A stretch of 14,016 bases of DNA from Bacteroidota bacterium. GTDB lineage: Bacteria; Bacteroidota; Bacteroidia; Bacteroidales; GCA-2748055. Shown here in pieces: positions 5,758-12,863 of the stretch. A program made the position numbers and the translations under genes. The stretch's first letter is position 1. The number at the start of each line of letters is the position of its first letter. The stretch is taken from positions 1 to 14,016 of the forward strand of contig DAOWNM010000030.1 in the NCBI GenBank assembly GCA_030642565.1, given 5' to 3'. The notes beneath the pieces are model-generated. The model was not told the DNA's origin and made no database searches. It saw only the letters and a list, made by a program, of their open reading frames with translations.

Positions 5758-7989
5758 TTAAAGGTTCTCCAGCCAGTACCTGGCCATGGTGCGCCGCAGG
5801 TGCAGGCTGGTGTTCTCCCGCTCACGTATGGCATGGGTGCGCATGGGATAGGAGAACATATCGAACAACTTGTCCTGTTTGATCAGCTCATCCACAAGCA
5901 TCTCAAAGCTCTGATAGTGCACATTGTCATCGGCTGTTCCATGGATTAAAAGCAGGTTTCCTTCCAACTTCGACACATGGTTGATGGGCGAACCCTGGTG
6001 GTACCCTTCGCTGTTTTTATCGGGCAGACCCATATAGCGTTCCTGGTAGGCTGTATCGTACAGTTTCTGGTGTGCAACAAAAGCGATGGCAATGCCTGTT
6101 TTGTAGATGCCGGGATAGCGGAACATACAGTTCAGGGTCATAGAACCTCCTCCGCTCCAGCCCCAGATTCCCACCCGCTCCCTGTCCAGGAACGGATAGG
6201 TGGCCAGAATCTCTTGTGCTGCAGCTGCCTGGTCCTCAGCAGCCAGGATCCCAATCTGTTCGTAAATGGAATTTCTCCAGGCTTTTCCCCTGGGGGCAGC
6301 CGTTCCCCGGTTATCGACACTGATCACCACATACCCCAGCTGTGCCAGGTAGTGGTGCCACAGGTCCCCGCCTCCCCAACTATCCTGTACGGTCGATCCG
6401 GCCGGTTCACCATAGACAAAGAAAATGATTGGGTAGCTTTTTCCCGGGTCAAAAGCTGCCGGTTTAATCATCCACGCGTCCAGCATCACATCCCCGATAT
6501 CGACCCTGAAAAACTCCTTGGTAGAGAGATTCAGTCCGGCATATTTCTCTCTGATCTTCTGGTTATCTTCCATCACTCTGATCACCCTATGAGAGTTGAC
6601 CTCCTCCAGTGAGATCACCGGTGGAGTTTGGGCATTCTCATATGTGTGAAGTGCCCATCGGGCATCAGGCGACATCACATAGTGATGCTGCCCCAGTTGT
6701 CCGGCCGGAGAAATTCGTTCGGGAGTTCTCTTTCCGTCGAGTCGACTGCGGTAGAGGTAGCGCCGTGTCGGATTGTCCGGTGATGCGATATAGTATAAAT
6801 ATCCTGCTTGGGGGTTGATACACTCCAGTGATACCACATCAAATGCCCCACTGGTCACCTGGCTGATCTCCTTCCCATCGCGGGAGACTCTGTAAAGATG
6901 CCTCCATCCGTCTCGTTCGCTGATCCAGGTGAAATACCGGTTCCCCTCCAGCCAAACAAGGTCGTCATGCACATCCAGGAACGCTTCATCGGTTTCCGTA
7001 AGGATGTTCTCTATCTCCATCGACTCCAGGTCCCCGATCCACACCCGGTTGCTGTTTTGCAGCCTGTTCAGCTGCTGAAAAATTACCTGATCGGCACCGG
7101 GAACCATCTCCATCCTTACCAGGTAGTGGTTCCTTGGATCGCCCGGAACATCAAACCATTTTGTTGTGCCTCCCGAAGCCGCGACCACCCCGATCTTTAC
7201 AGCCGAATTGGTGGTCCCCACCTTGGGATATGGGAATGGCGTGGGTATGGAATAGATGGAATCCAGGTTATTGATCAAATAGAAAGTACCAGTCCCCTCG
7301 GTATCGGAGTGCCAGTATACAATCTTCTCCCCGTTGTTGCTCCACCTGAATCCATCCCGGCAGTTAAACTCCTCCTCATAAACCCAGTCGAAGGTCCCGT
7401 TCACATAGCGTTCACCACCATCATCGGTAAGCTGTGTGACGGTGCTGCTTCCCAGCTCCTCCACAAAAATATTGTGCTCACTCACATAGCCCACTTTGCT
7501 TCCATCGGGCGAGAATTTTGCAAACATCAGGGAGGAGGATTTCAGCGACGCACCCACCTGCTGCAGGCTCCCCGATTGAAGATCAAGTACCCAGTAGTCT
7601 CCCCGGGTATGGTACCTCCATACCCTTCTGGTATTAGTGAACAGCAACAACTTGTTATTATCTGCCGACCATTGGTAATCCCTCACAGCAAGGGGATCTG
7701 TCCCATCCACGGGTACCAGCTGGTCTGCCCCCACCAGGACCACCCTTTCGCCGCTCTTAGCGTTGTACCGGATAATCTCTGAACACGCTCTCTCCCTGTT
7801 CCTTTCCAGTATGGTATAGTGCCGGGAGTCCTCCAGCCAGCGTACCGACCGGTAGGACCGGGTAGGATAGGTTCCATTTTTATAGATATCTTCGAGGGTC
7901 AATGCTGTTTCGATGGCCTGACCATACAGTGACAGGGCCGATCCCACAGAGAGGACCAGGATAGTACAAATGGTGGTAATATGTTTCAT
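5758..7989 (-). CDS. Dipeptidyl-peptidase IV-like S9 peptidase
   Basis: Exported serine peptidase of 743 residues that would remove dipeptides (typically X-Pro) from peptide N-termini in the periplasm. A signal peptide covers about residues 1-24 (LVLSVGSALSLYGQA). A beta-propeller domain (about 30-490) carries DWVYEEEF at 201-208, the Glu motif that binds the substrate amino terminus in DPP-IV. The alpha/beta-hydrolase domain (about 495-743) has VYGEPAG near the oxyanion region (525-531), the nucleophile Ser612 in GWSGGG, Asp687 in HGTADDNVH and His719 in YPMRTHAI, a complete triad. Length and motif order fit a full gene. It is divergent from the small membrane-protein gene at 8046, with 56 bp between the start codons, and heads the minus-strand run with the serine-deaminase relic and the CPBP gene. 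Prolyl activity is inferred from the EE motif, so DPP7 or other S9 specificities remain possible. Confidence 0.93.
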   Translation of the reverse strand: MKHITTICTILVLSVGSALSLYGQAIETALTLEDIYKNGTYPTRSYRSVRWLEDSRHYTILERNRERACSEIIRYNAKSGERVVLVGADQLVPVDGTDPLAVRDYQWSADNNKLLLFTNTRRVWRYHTRGDYWVLDLQSGSLQQVGASLKSSSLMFAKFSPDGSKVGYVSEHNIFVEELGSSTVTQLTDDGGERYVNGTFDWVYEEEFNCRDGFRWSNNGEKIVYWHSDTEGTGTFYLINNLDSIYSIPTPFPYPKVGTTNSAVKIGVVAASGGTTKWFDVPGDPRNHYLVRMEMVPGADQVIFQQLNRLQNSNRVWIGDLESMEIENILTETDEAFLDVHDDLVWLEGNRYFTWISERDGWRHLYRVSRDGKEISQVTSGAFDVVSLECINPQAGYLYYIASPDNPTRRYLYRSRLDGKRTPERISPAGQLGQHHYVMSPDARWALHTYENAQTPPVISLEEVNSHRVIRVMEDNQKIREKYAGLNLSTKEFFRVDIGDVMLDAWMIKPAAFDPGKSYPIIFFVYGEPAGSTVQDSWGGGDLWHHYLAQLGYVVISVDNRGTAAPRGKAWRNSIYEQIGILAAEDQAAAAQEILATYPFLDRERVGIWGWSGGGSMTLNCMFRYPGIYKTGIAIAFVAHQKLYDTAYQERYMGLPDKNSEGYHQGSPINHVSKLEGNLLLIHGTADDNVHYQSFEMLVDELIKQDKLFDMFSYPMRTHAIRERENTSLHLRRTMARYWLENL

Positions 7990-8002
7990 GAGGTTCTGTT
8001 CA

Positions 8003-8031
8003 TTGCTAACTTAAATATAATCCAAAGTTTG
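8003..8031 (+). promoter_or_regulatory. Possible promoter of the 8046 gene
   Basis: TTG at 8003-8005 and AAAGTTTG at 8024-8031 (one mismatch to TAnnTTTG) are separated by 18 nt. The -7 box ends 14 nt before the ATG at 8046. The same 56-bp gap must also hold the divergent peptidase promoter, for which I see only a weak minus-strand TATATTTA. Confidence 0.35.
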
Positions 8032-8045
8032 TTAACTTGATCCCC

Positions 8046-8543
8046 ATGGAGACCCCAACAGCATACAGGTACGAAAAGTACTCTTTCAGGGTCATCACTC
8101 CCCTGATGGCCCTGCTGACTTTTATTTTCCTGGTCTATGCAGAATACATCGGCACATCCATCTCCTTTGTGGTGGGGACACTGCTGGCCTTCTCTTACCA
8201 GGGAGTAATCATCGACATGGCAGGTCAACGGTACATGAAATATGATCGCTTTCTGAATATCAGGATCGGTGGATGGAAAACCCTTTCAACCCCCTCCTAT
8301 GTGACCGTTGTGCGGATCAATCTTAGCAGCGCACGAACCGGACCCTCGCCCATTGTGGTACCACAGGATAAAAAAGGGGTCAGGGCCTTTAAAGTAAACC
8401 TGGTGGTGGAGGGCGATCAGCGGTATATCAGTATCTGCAGGGGTTCCCTGGAAAAGATGACCGAAGAGGCCCTCCGGCTGGGAAAAAGCTTGCAGATCGG
8501 GGTGCTGGATTATACCACCCACGAAAAGAAATGGATTCTGTAA
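8046..8543 (+). CDS. Two-TM membrane protein with a PH-like C-terminal domain
   Basis: Unnamed protein of 165 residues. Two hydrophobic segments at about 15-33 and 37-55 form a hairpin near the N-terminus. They are followed by a soluble part of about 105 residues with an alternating strand pattern (RYMKYDRFLNIRIGGWKTL, then YVTVVRINLS, then FKVNLVVEGDQRYISICR) ending in a helix, EKMTEEALRLGKSL. A membrane hairpin followed by a seven-stranded-and-helix layout resembles bacterial PH-like (bPH) domain proteins; this is pattern inference, not a confirmed match. I chose the ATG at 8046 over the in-frame TTG at 8037, which adds only three residues. The product is probably an inner-membrane protein with its domain in the cytoplasm. 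The next ORF downstream also encodes a membrane protein on the same strand. Confidence 0.75.
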   Translation: METPTAYRYEKYSFRVITPLMALLTFIFLVYAEYIGTSISFVVGTLLAFSYQGVIIDMAGQRYMKYDRFLNIRIGGWKTLSTPSYVTVVRINLSSARTGPSPIVVPQDKKGVRAFKVNLVVEGDQRYISICRGSLEKMTEEALRLGKSLQIGVLDYTTHEKKWIL

Positions 8544-8644
8544 TACACTCTTTTTCTGCATTTTAAATATTTTTCTGAAATAAAATCGTCTTATACTTAA
8601 CTCACAACCTACTACTATACGCACTCCTGCTGCTGATTTATACA

Positions 8645-9007
8645 GTGCTTTTTCGCTTTGGACTGAGCAACCTGTTAAGCGCTGAAAAATGGCTCTGGGT
8701 CCTTGTCATTTCTGTGGTGTATGGTGCTATGATCTTTGTCACTGCCTGGATGACCGGAAAGAGGGATGGTATGAATAACTTTCTTTTTGATGCCGGTTTC
8801 AGGTGGAACCTGACTACATTTATTGTCTGGGGCGCCGCTTCTGAAACCTGGTTTCTGCTGGGATTTCACTCTGTTCAAGAATCCATCAGGATCGTTCATA
8901 TCACTCTTCTGATCTGGAGCGGTTTCCTGATCCTCCACCTGATCCTGTTTTTGATCTTGCGCAAACGCACCATCAAAGGGGTACACAAAACCAATATCTT
9001 CGAGTAA
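8645..9007 (+). CDS. Small polytopic membrane protein, start uncertain
   Basis: From a GTG at 8645 this encodes 120 residues with three hydrophobic segments (about 17-36, 55-74 and 84-106) and a basic tail, LRKRTIKG. No family is recognised. The start is doubtful. The same frame is open upstream to 8579 and encodes another good membrane segment (NLLLYALLLLIYTVLFRFGL), yet that stretch has no ATG, GTG or TTG, only CTG and ATC codons. Starting at GTG 8645 cuts this segment in half. Either a rare start is used, or the original start has been mutated or deleted and the gene is a young relic, which would fit the decay seen elsewhere in the window. The stop is directly followed by a strong hairpin. 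Confidence 0.5.
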   Translation: MLFRFGLSNLLSAEKWLWVLVISVVYGAMIFVTAWMTGKRDGMNNFLFDAGFRWNLTTFIVWGAASETWFLLGFHSVQESIRIVHITLLIWSGFLILHLILFLILRKRTIKGVHKTNIFE

Positions 9008-9045
9008 AAACTACAAAGGGGCTACCGCATTGGCAACCCCTTGTA
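9006..9045. terminator. Bidirectional intrinsic terminator between convergent genes
   Basis: TACAAAGGGG (9012-9021) pairs with CCCCTTGTA (9037-9045), a 9-bp stem with one bulged A, and inner T-A and CC-GG pairs are possible. The A-run at 9006-9010 becomes a T-tract for minus-strand transcripts coming from the outer-membrane gene. On the plus strand the stem lies just after the stop at 9007 but is followed only by a mixed TTGTATAAT sequence, so termination should be stronger for the minus strand. Confidence 0.72.
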
Positions 9046-9065
9046 TAATCATTTGCTAATCAGTA

Positions 9066-9701
9066 TTATTTAAACCAGAAACCCACTGATATAATCCACT
9101 GGGCGGGTCGTGCATCCATGGGGAAATCGGTGCCTCCCACTGAGAATGATTCTCCAAGCGAACTTAAAGAACCCTCGTACCTGGCATCAATGGACAATTT
9201 ACTTATATCCAGTCCAAGTCCAGCCTGGAATCCCCAGGTCATGGAACTGGAAAACAATTCAAAATCTGGTTCAATCTCCGTTAAATCGGTAGTTTCGCTC
9301 AATACAAAAGATCCGACTGGCCCCACATTAATTCTGGCCGGTCCCAGTTTGACCCCTATCAATACCGGTATATCAATCCTGCTGAAATTTACATTCAGTA
9401 TCTCCGTAGAGCCACCATCAACTACCTGTTGTACTGTACCTCCTCCAGCATTGAAGTAAAGTTCAGGTTGAATCACAAGCATAGCAACTTTAATGCGGGT
9501 TTGCAGGCCCACATGGTAGCCCATCACTGCATCCCCGGTAATCAGATCGTAGACATCCGATCCGTCACTAATTCCCGTAATATCATCAAACTTCAGGGAA
9601 GAGAAACCAATACCCCCCTTGATCCCATAAGTGAACAATTGGGCATTTGACATGGTGAATATAAACATTGATGCTATCAGCACTAAAATCAACTTTTTCA
9701 T
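9066..9701 (-). CDS. PorT-like outer-membrane beta-barrel protein
   Basis: Exported 211-residue protein. A clear signal peptide (MKKLILVLIASMFIFTMSNA) precedes Gln21, a common first mature residue in Bacteroidota. The mature part begins with the barrel-opening strand FTYGIKGGIGFSSLKFDD and continues with amphipathic strands such as VGLQTRIKVAMLVIQPELYF, ISRIDIPVLIG-type and WGFQAGLGLDISKLSIDAR. It ends in an aromatic residue pair (ISVGFWFK), as expected for recognition by the BAM machinery. Length and strand order fit the OMP_b-brl_2 group, probably an eight-stranded barrel. Function is unknown: PorT itself is needed for type IX secretion, but most members are uncharacterised. It is transcribed toward the strong terminator at 9006-9045. 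A 9-bp direct repeat lies 47-76 bp upstream of the start and may take part in its control. Confidence 0.88.
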   Translation of the reverse strand: MKKLILVLIASMFIFTMSNAQLFTYGIKGGIGFSSLKFDDITGISDGSDVYDLITGDAVMGYHVGLQTRIKVAMLVIQPELYFNAGGGTVQQVVDGGSTEILNVNFSRIDIPVLIGVKLGPARINVGPVGSFVLSETTDLTEIEPDFELFSSSMTWGFQAGLGLDISKLSIDARYEGSLSSLGESFSVGGTDFPMDARPAQWIISVGFWFK

Positions 9702-9747
9702 ATTTTATTGGTTTAGTTTGAACTCATTTTCTAGCTGTTTAACGGAA

Positions 9748-9777
9748 AAAATGCCTTTATAGTTGCATAAAATGCCT
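9748..9777. repeat. Direct repeat AAAATGCCT spaced by 21 bp
   Basis: AAAATGCCT occurs at 9748-9756 and again at 9769-9777, so the copies start exactly 21 bp apart, two turns of B-DNA. They lie between the outer-membrane gene start (9701) and the end of the tcdA relic (9798). Same-face tandem half-sites upstream of a gene suggest a regulator-binding site, though chance in AT-rich DNA cannot be excluded. Confidence 0.4.
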
Positions 9778-9797
9778 GAAAAATCGTTTTTGATTAA

Positions 9798-10046
9798 CTA
9801 TTCTGCGGGCCTATCCACAAGCTCCCGGATCACAATGGAGGCCAGGGTGCAGTTATAGGTATCGCCGAAATCGGCCACCCCGATCTGCAAAGGATCCAAT
9901 TTTCCTCCCGAACCCATGGAGCTGGCCAGCTTCAGTCCCAGACCTGGATTGATATCCCTCAACCGTTCTCCCTTGGTGAATTTCTCTTCGCCCAGTAGTT
10001 GAATAGTACGCTCCTGCCAGCCGTGATGTGGTCCGGTAAGATTCAT
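9798..10046 (-). pseudogene. tcdA: Shrunken tRNA threonylcarbamoyladenosine dehydratase, one open frame
   Basis: Remnant of TcdA, which uses ATP to cyclise t6A37 of tRNAs to ct6A. The ORF from the ATG at 10046 has 82 residues; the E. coli enzyme has 268. Segments follow TcdA order: GWQERTIQLLGEEKFTK (9-25) is the N-terminal WxxRTxLLLGEEK block; ERLRDINPGLGLKL (27-40) is the central AERLRDINPxL block; ASSMGSGGKLDPLQIGVADF (41-60) plus GDTYNCTLA is the SSMGAGGKxDP...YNCxLA block; and SIVIREL (70-76) is the extreme C-terminus. The nucleotide-binding GxGGVG loop and most of the fold are absent, so it cannot have the normal activity. The three joins all keep frame, leaving an apparently translatable mini-protein. 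Its ATG is 11 nt after the stop of the tatD relic; tatD-tcdA adjacency is, as far as I know, seen in Bacteroidota. Confidence 0.85.
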
Positions 10047-10057
10047 CAGATAGGGGA

Positions 10058-10417
10058 TCAAATAAAGTTGTTAAATCTGGAAAAATGGGTTCTGGTATTT
10101 TCAAAAATCTGTACTCGAAGGTGGTCCACTGAGATCCCCCTCATCGCCAGGAACATCATCTCGGCCGGAACCCTCTGAAGGGCCTCACCTGGTGTCTCTA
10201 AGGATTTATCAAGCCCGATCTCGCCTACAGCCAGTATACGGGTGTTCCAAAGCCATATGAACCTTATCCAGTGTCTCCTGTTCGTCTACCCTGCCAATGT
10301 TGTAGGGGTGAAAACCTACCGAATAGTATCCGTTTTCAATATCGTCGGGAGGAAAATCCTTCGCCATAAGATTCATCATCACCCACTCCTCAATAGTATT
10401 GGCCTGTCTGTTCCCAT
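10058..10417 (-). pseudogene. Gutted TatD-family metal-dependent hydrolase
   Basis: Remnant of a TatD-like hydrolase, normally about 210-260 residues. Soon after the gltX stop, one frame reads NTIEEWVMMNLMAKDFP, then ENGYYSVGFHPYNIG (the family's VGxHPxxI strand) and VDEQETLDKVHMALEHPYT. The match then passes to another frame with LAVGEIGLDKSLETPGEALQ, the VxAIGEIGLDK metal-site block. In that frame it jumps from EMMFLA straight to MRGISVDHLRVQIFENTRTH, a C-terminal helix, and stops at 10058. Missing are the N-terminal HxH metal ligands and the middle barrel with the IHxR/H and H-D ligands, so it is non-functional. The nearest ATG (10417) is out of frame with the conserved part. It follows gltX by 19 nt and precedes the tcdA relic, so both were probably downstream genes of a gltX operon. 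Confidence 0.83.
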
Positions 10418-10436
10418 GATTTGCTCTATTCTAATA

Positions 10437-11963
10437 CTACTTGACAATAATCCTGATTCCTTTTCTCATCCTGCCGATCACCTCATCCCTGCCGAGGAAA
10501 GCTGCAAGATCAAAAAGTCCGGGCCCTTTTGCAGCGCCTACCAGCAACAGCCTCCATGCATTCATGATGGCACCCATCCCCCATTCGTTCTTGGTGATTA
10601 CACCTTTAACAACAGTTTCAACAGATTCTGCTGTAAATGGCTCACACTGTTCAAGAGCCTCAGCCAGCTGCTCCATTTTCCCGGGTGTATCATCTTTCCA
10701 GCGCTTCTTCACCACATCAGGGTCATATGTGTCGGGTGCATGAAAAAAGAACCACGACTCCTCCCATACTTCATAGATAAAATCGATCCTGGGTTTAATG
10801 ATCGGCACAAGCAACTCAACCTTGCTCTCATCGGTATCCACACCGTTGACTTTCAGTACCGCTTGAAAGGCCGGGATCAGCTCATTATCCTCTATCAGCT
10901 GTATGTGCTGGTGGTTGAACCATTTTGTTTTTTCGGGATCGAACCTCGAGCCCGATCTACCCACCTTCTCCAGTTGAAACTCTTTGATCAGCTCGTCCAG
11001 CAAGAAGAGCTCCTGTTCGGTTCCCGGGTTCCATCCTAGCAGCGCCAGCATGTTAATACACCCCTCGGGAAGGTAACCCTCCTCGCGGTAACCCGGGGAG
11101 GTCTCTCCTGAGAGGGGATCTTTCCACTCCAGCGGAAAGACCGGGAAGCCACCCTTTTCACCATCCCTTTTACTCAGCTTCCCTTTCCCGGTTGGTTTCA
11201 GGATAAGGGGCAGATGAGCAAATTTAGGCATCAGGTGTTCCCATCCAAATGCACGGTAGAGTGATATATGGAGTGGAAGGGAAGGCAACCACTCTTCGCC
11301 ACGGATCACATGGGAGATGGCCATCAGGTTATCATCCACCACGTTGGCCAGGTGGTATGTGGGCATTCCGTCCGACTTGAATAGTATTTTATCATCCAGG
11401 GTAGAGCTGTTGACCACCACTTCGCCCCGGACCATATCCTGCATAACAATCTTCTCATTGGATTCAAAACGGAACCTGATTACATAAGGCTTACCGGAGG
11501 CAATCATCTCTTCCACCTCCTGAGGCTCCATGGTCAGCGAATTCTTCAACGATTCACGTACCCTGGCATCATAAACAAATGTCTCACCACGCGATTCGTA
11601 CTCCTTTCGCATACTGTCCAGCTCCTGGGGTGTGTCAAAAGCGTAGTAAGCATGTCCACTTTCCAGAAGTTGCATGGCATACCTCTTATACTTACTCTTT
11701 CGTTCCGACTGCCTGTAGGGTCCAAAACCGCCCCCCTGGCGGGGACCTTCGTCGGGAATCAACCCACACCACTCCAGCGATTCAATAATATAATCCTCTG
11801 CCCCATCCACAAACCTTGTCTGATCGGTATCCTCAATACGGAGGATAAAGACACCTCCGTTCTTCTTGGCAAACAGGTAGTTGAAAAGAGCGGTGCGTAA
11901 TCCGCCGATATGGAGAGGGCCTGTGGGACTGGGTGCAAATCTTACCCTGATATTCTGATTCAT
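10437..11963 (-). CDS. gltX: Glutamyl-tRNA synthetase
   Basis: Cytoplasmic class I synthetase charging tRNA-Glu, 508 residues, full length for the Bacteroidota form. Visible motifs: RFAPSPTGPLHIGGLRTAL (8-26) with HIGG at 18-21; RIEDTDQTR (42-50); GPYRQSER (81-88); DGMPTYHLANVVDD (198-211); HVIRGEEWLPSLP (218-230) and the KMSKS-type loop KLSKRDG at 262-268. The C-terminal anticodon-binding helical domain follows and ends at GIRIIVK. The start at 11963 is the ATG at the head of the conserved N-terminus. A good -7 box lies 34 nt upstream. Because glnS is also present, this enzyme is probably discriminating rather than misacylating tRNA-Gln (inference). The two genes behind it, tatD and tcdA, are relics. 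Confidence 0.97.
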   Translation of the reverse strand: MNQNIRVRFAPSPTGPLHIGGLRTALFNYLFAKKNGGVFILRIEDTDQTRFVDGAEDYIIESLEWCGLIPDEGPRQGGGFGPYRQSERKSKYKRYAMQLLESGHAYYAFDTPQELDSMRKEYESRGETFVYDARVRESLKNSLTMEPQEVEEMIASGKPYVIRFRFESNEKIVMQDMVRGEVVVNSSTLDDKILFKSDGMPTYHLANVVDDNLMAISHVIRGEEWLPSLPLHISLYRAFGWEHLMPKFAHLPLILKPTGKGKLSKRDGEKGGFPVFPLEWKDPLSGETSPGYREEGYLPEGCINMLALLGWNPGTEQELFLLDELIKEFQLEKVGRSGSRFDPEKTKWFNHQHIQLIEDNELIPAFQAVLKVNGVDTDESKVELLVPIIKPRIDFIYEVWEESWFFFHAPDTYDPDVVKKRWKDDTPGKMEQLAEALEQCEPFTAESVETVVKGVITKNEWGMGAIMNAWRLLLVGAAKGPGLFDLAAFLGRDEVIGRMRKGIRIIVK

Positions 11964-11997
11964 ATAGTGCTGATTACTTTGTGCTGAACAATTTGCA

Positions 11998-12005
11998 CAA
12001 ATATA
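11998..12005 (-). promoter_or_regulatory. gltX: -7 promoter element of gltX
   Basis: The minus strand reads TATATTTG, an exact TAnnTTTG match, ending 34 nt before the gltX ATG, in the 64-bp gap after the TPR gene. The -33 region shows only a weak TTAACA. It implies a short leader of about 30 nt with no evident riboswitch or T-box. Confidence 0.5.
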
Positions 12006-12027
12006 GAAAATGGAATTGGAGTGGGTG

Positions 12028-12765
12028 TTAATTTCCCAGATGCTTTTCCCTAAAACGGGGATAAAGCTCCTCTCTCACCCACTTGAAGGTTGGTTCCAGT
12101 GCCAGAATTTTTCTGTATACCTCACCGGCTTCTGCAATCTTTCCGGCTTTTTCATAGGCGATTCCCAATCCAGCCAGACAATTTATATAGAGCCAGTTCT
12201 CATTTGTGCGCCCCGGAGATGATTCAAACAGCTCTACTGCTCTTTTATACATAGGTACCGCTTTGCGTTTGCCCCCCCCGAAAATGGCCGGTCTGTAATA
12301 GTCCATATTGGCTTTCTCGAGCCATACCTGTGGCTCCTCCGAATCCAGATTAAAAGCTTTCTCATTGGCTTCCCTGGCCAATCGTCCCAATGAAGGAGCC
12401 CTGCGAGGCTCAAGCATTATCTGGAATCCGTAAAAAGCTCCTTTCAGGCTGTAGACCCTTGCATCGTCCAGTTTCATATCAGTCAGCATGGTCATGTGCC
12501 TTTGAGCTCTCGTTAACAACTCTTCTGCCTCATTTTTCCTCTTTACCGATACAAGCCAGGCGGTATATCCATATTCCGCTTCCAGCAGATCATAGAGCAG
12601 GGCCGGATCGGAAGATTGTGAAAAGTCCTGTTCCATCTGGTTCATCACCTCTTTCCAGCTCTCCATATCCTCAAACAGGTACGCCCGGTAGATGGCCGGC
12701 CGGTACTTCTGTGCTTCCACTGCAACCAGTGATAACAACAGACATATGGTGAAACAGATCCTCAT
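12028..12765 (-). CDS. Secreted TPR-repeat protein
   Basis: Exported 245-residue protein of unknown role. The signal peptide is MRICFTICLLLSLVAVEA with Gln19 as the likely first mature residue. The rest is almost wholly helical with TPR-like periodicity: helix pairs around 37-95, 105-145, 147-182 and a clear TPR at about 197-230 (LAGLGIAYEKAGKIAEAGEV). The segment YRPAIFGGGKRKAVPMYKRA (157-176) matches a motif I recognise from uncharacterised periplasmic TPR proteins. TPRs usually act as protein-binding scaffolds; no partner is suggested by the neighbours. It lies upstream of gltX on the same strand but the 64-bp gap holds a gltX promoter element, and its own start is divergent from tdh with 98 bp between. 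Confidence 0.8.
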   Translation of the reverse strand: MRICFTICLLLSLVAVEAQKYRPAIYRAYLFEDMESWKEVMNQMEQDFSQSSDPALLYDLLEAEYGYTAWLVSVKRKNEAEELLTRAQRHMTMLTDMKLDDARVYSLKGAFYGFQIMLEPRRAPSLGRLAREANEKAFNLDSEEPQVWLEKANMDYYRPAIFGGGKRKAVPMYKRAVELFESSPGRTNENWLYINCLAGLGIAYEKAGKIAEAGEVYRKILALEPTFKWVREELYPRFREKHLGN

Positions 12766-12788
12766 AACACGGCAGAAATATAATTATT

Positions 12789-12814
12789 AAATGATGTTTT
12801 TTATCATTTTTTTT
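12789..12814 (+). other. AT-rich hairpin followed by T-tract in the divergent tdh upstream region
   Basis: AAATGAT (12789-12795) and ATCATTT (12803-12809) form a perfect 7-bp stem around a GTTTTTT loop, and T residues continue to 12814. The form is that of a plus-strand intrinsic terminator, but the stem has only one GC pair and no plus-strand gene lies upstream. It may be a chance AT structure, an upstream promoter element, or a block to stray transcription. Confidence 0.3.
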
Positions 12815-12863
12815 GCGATATAGAAACACCTAATTTCGTAGTCATACATTAATCCTTCTATTT

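Noticed and set aside
6898..7782. Plus-strand open frame of 294 codons opposite the peptidase
   Set aside because: Antisense to the beta-propeller of an intact S9 peptidase, with no signal or domain of its own.
8551..8577. Repeat TTTTTCTG at 8551-8558 and 8570-8577
   Set aside because: Short, T-rich and in an AT-rich gap, so it is expected by chance; no further copies seen nearby.
8675..8986. Minus-strand ORF of 103 codons opposite the small membrane protein
   Set aside because: The plus-strand frame encodes clean hydrophobic segments; the antisense product is highly charged and without pattern.
4381..10417. Relics explained as sequencing errors
   Set aside because: Single-base errors could explain the frameshifts and the TGA but not the loss of hundreds of bases of conserved sequence from each gene, while neighbouring long genes have no errors.
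10242..11039. Plus-strand open frame of 265 codons opposite gltX and the tatD relic
   Set aside because: Antisense to gltX, whose motifs are unmistakable. The product resembles no family and is a mirror of the coding bias on the other strand.
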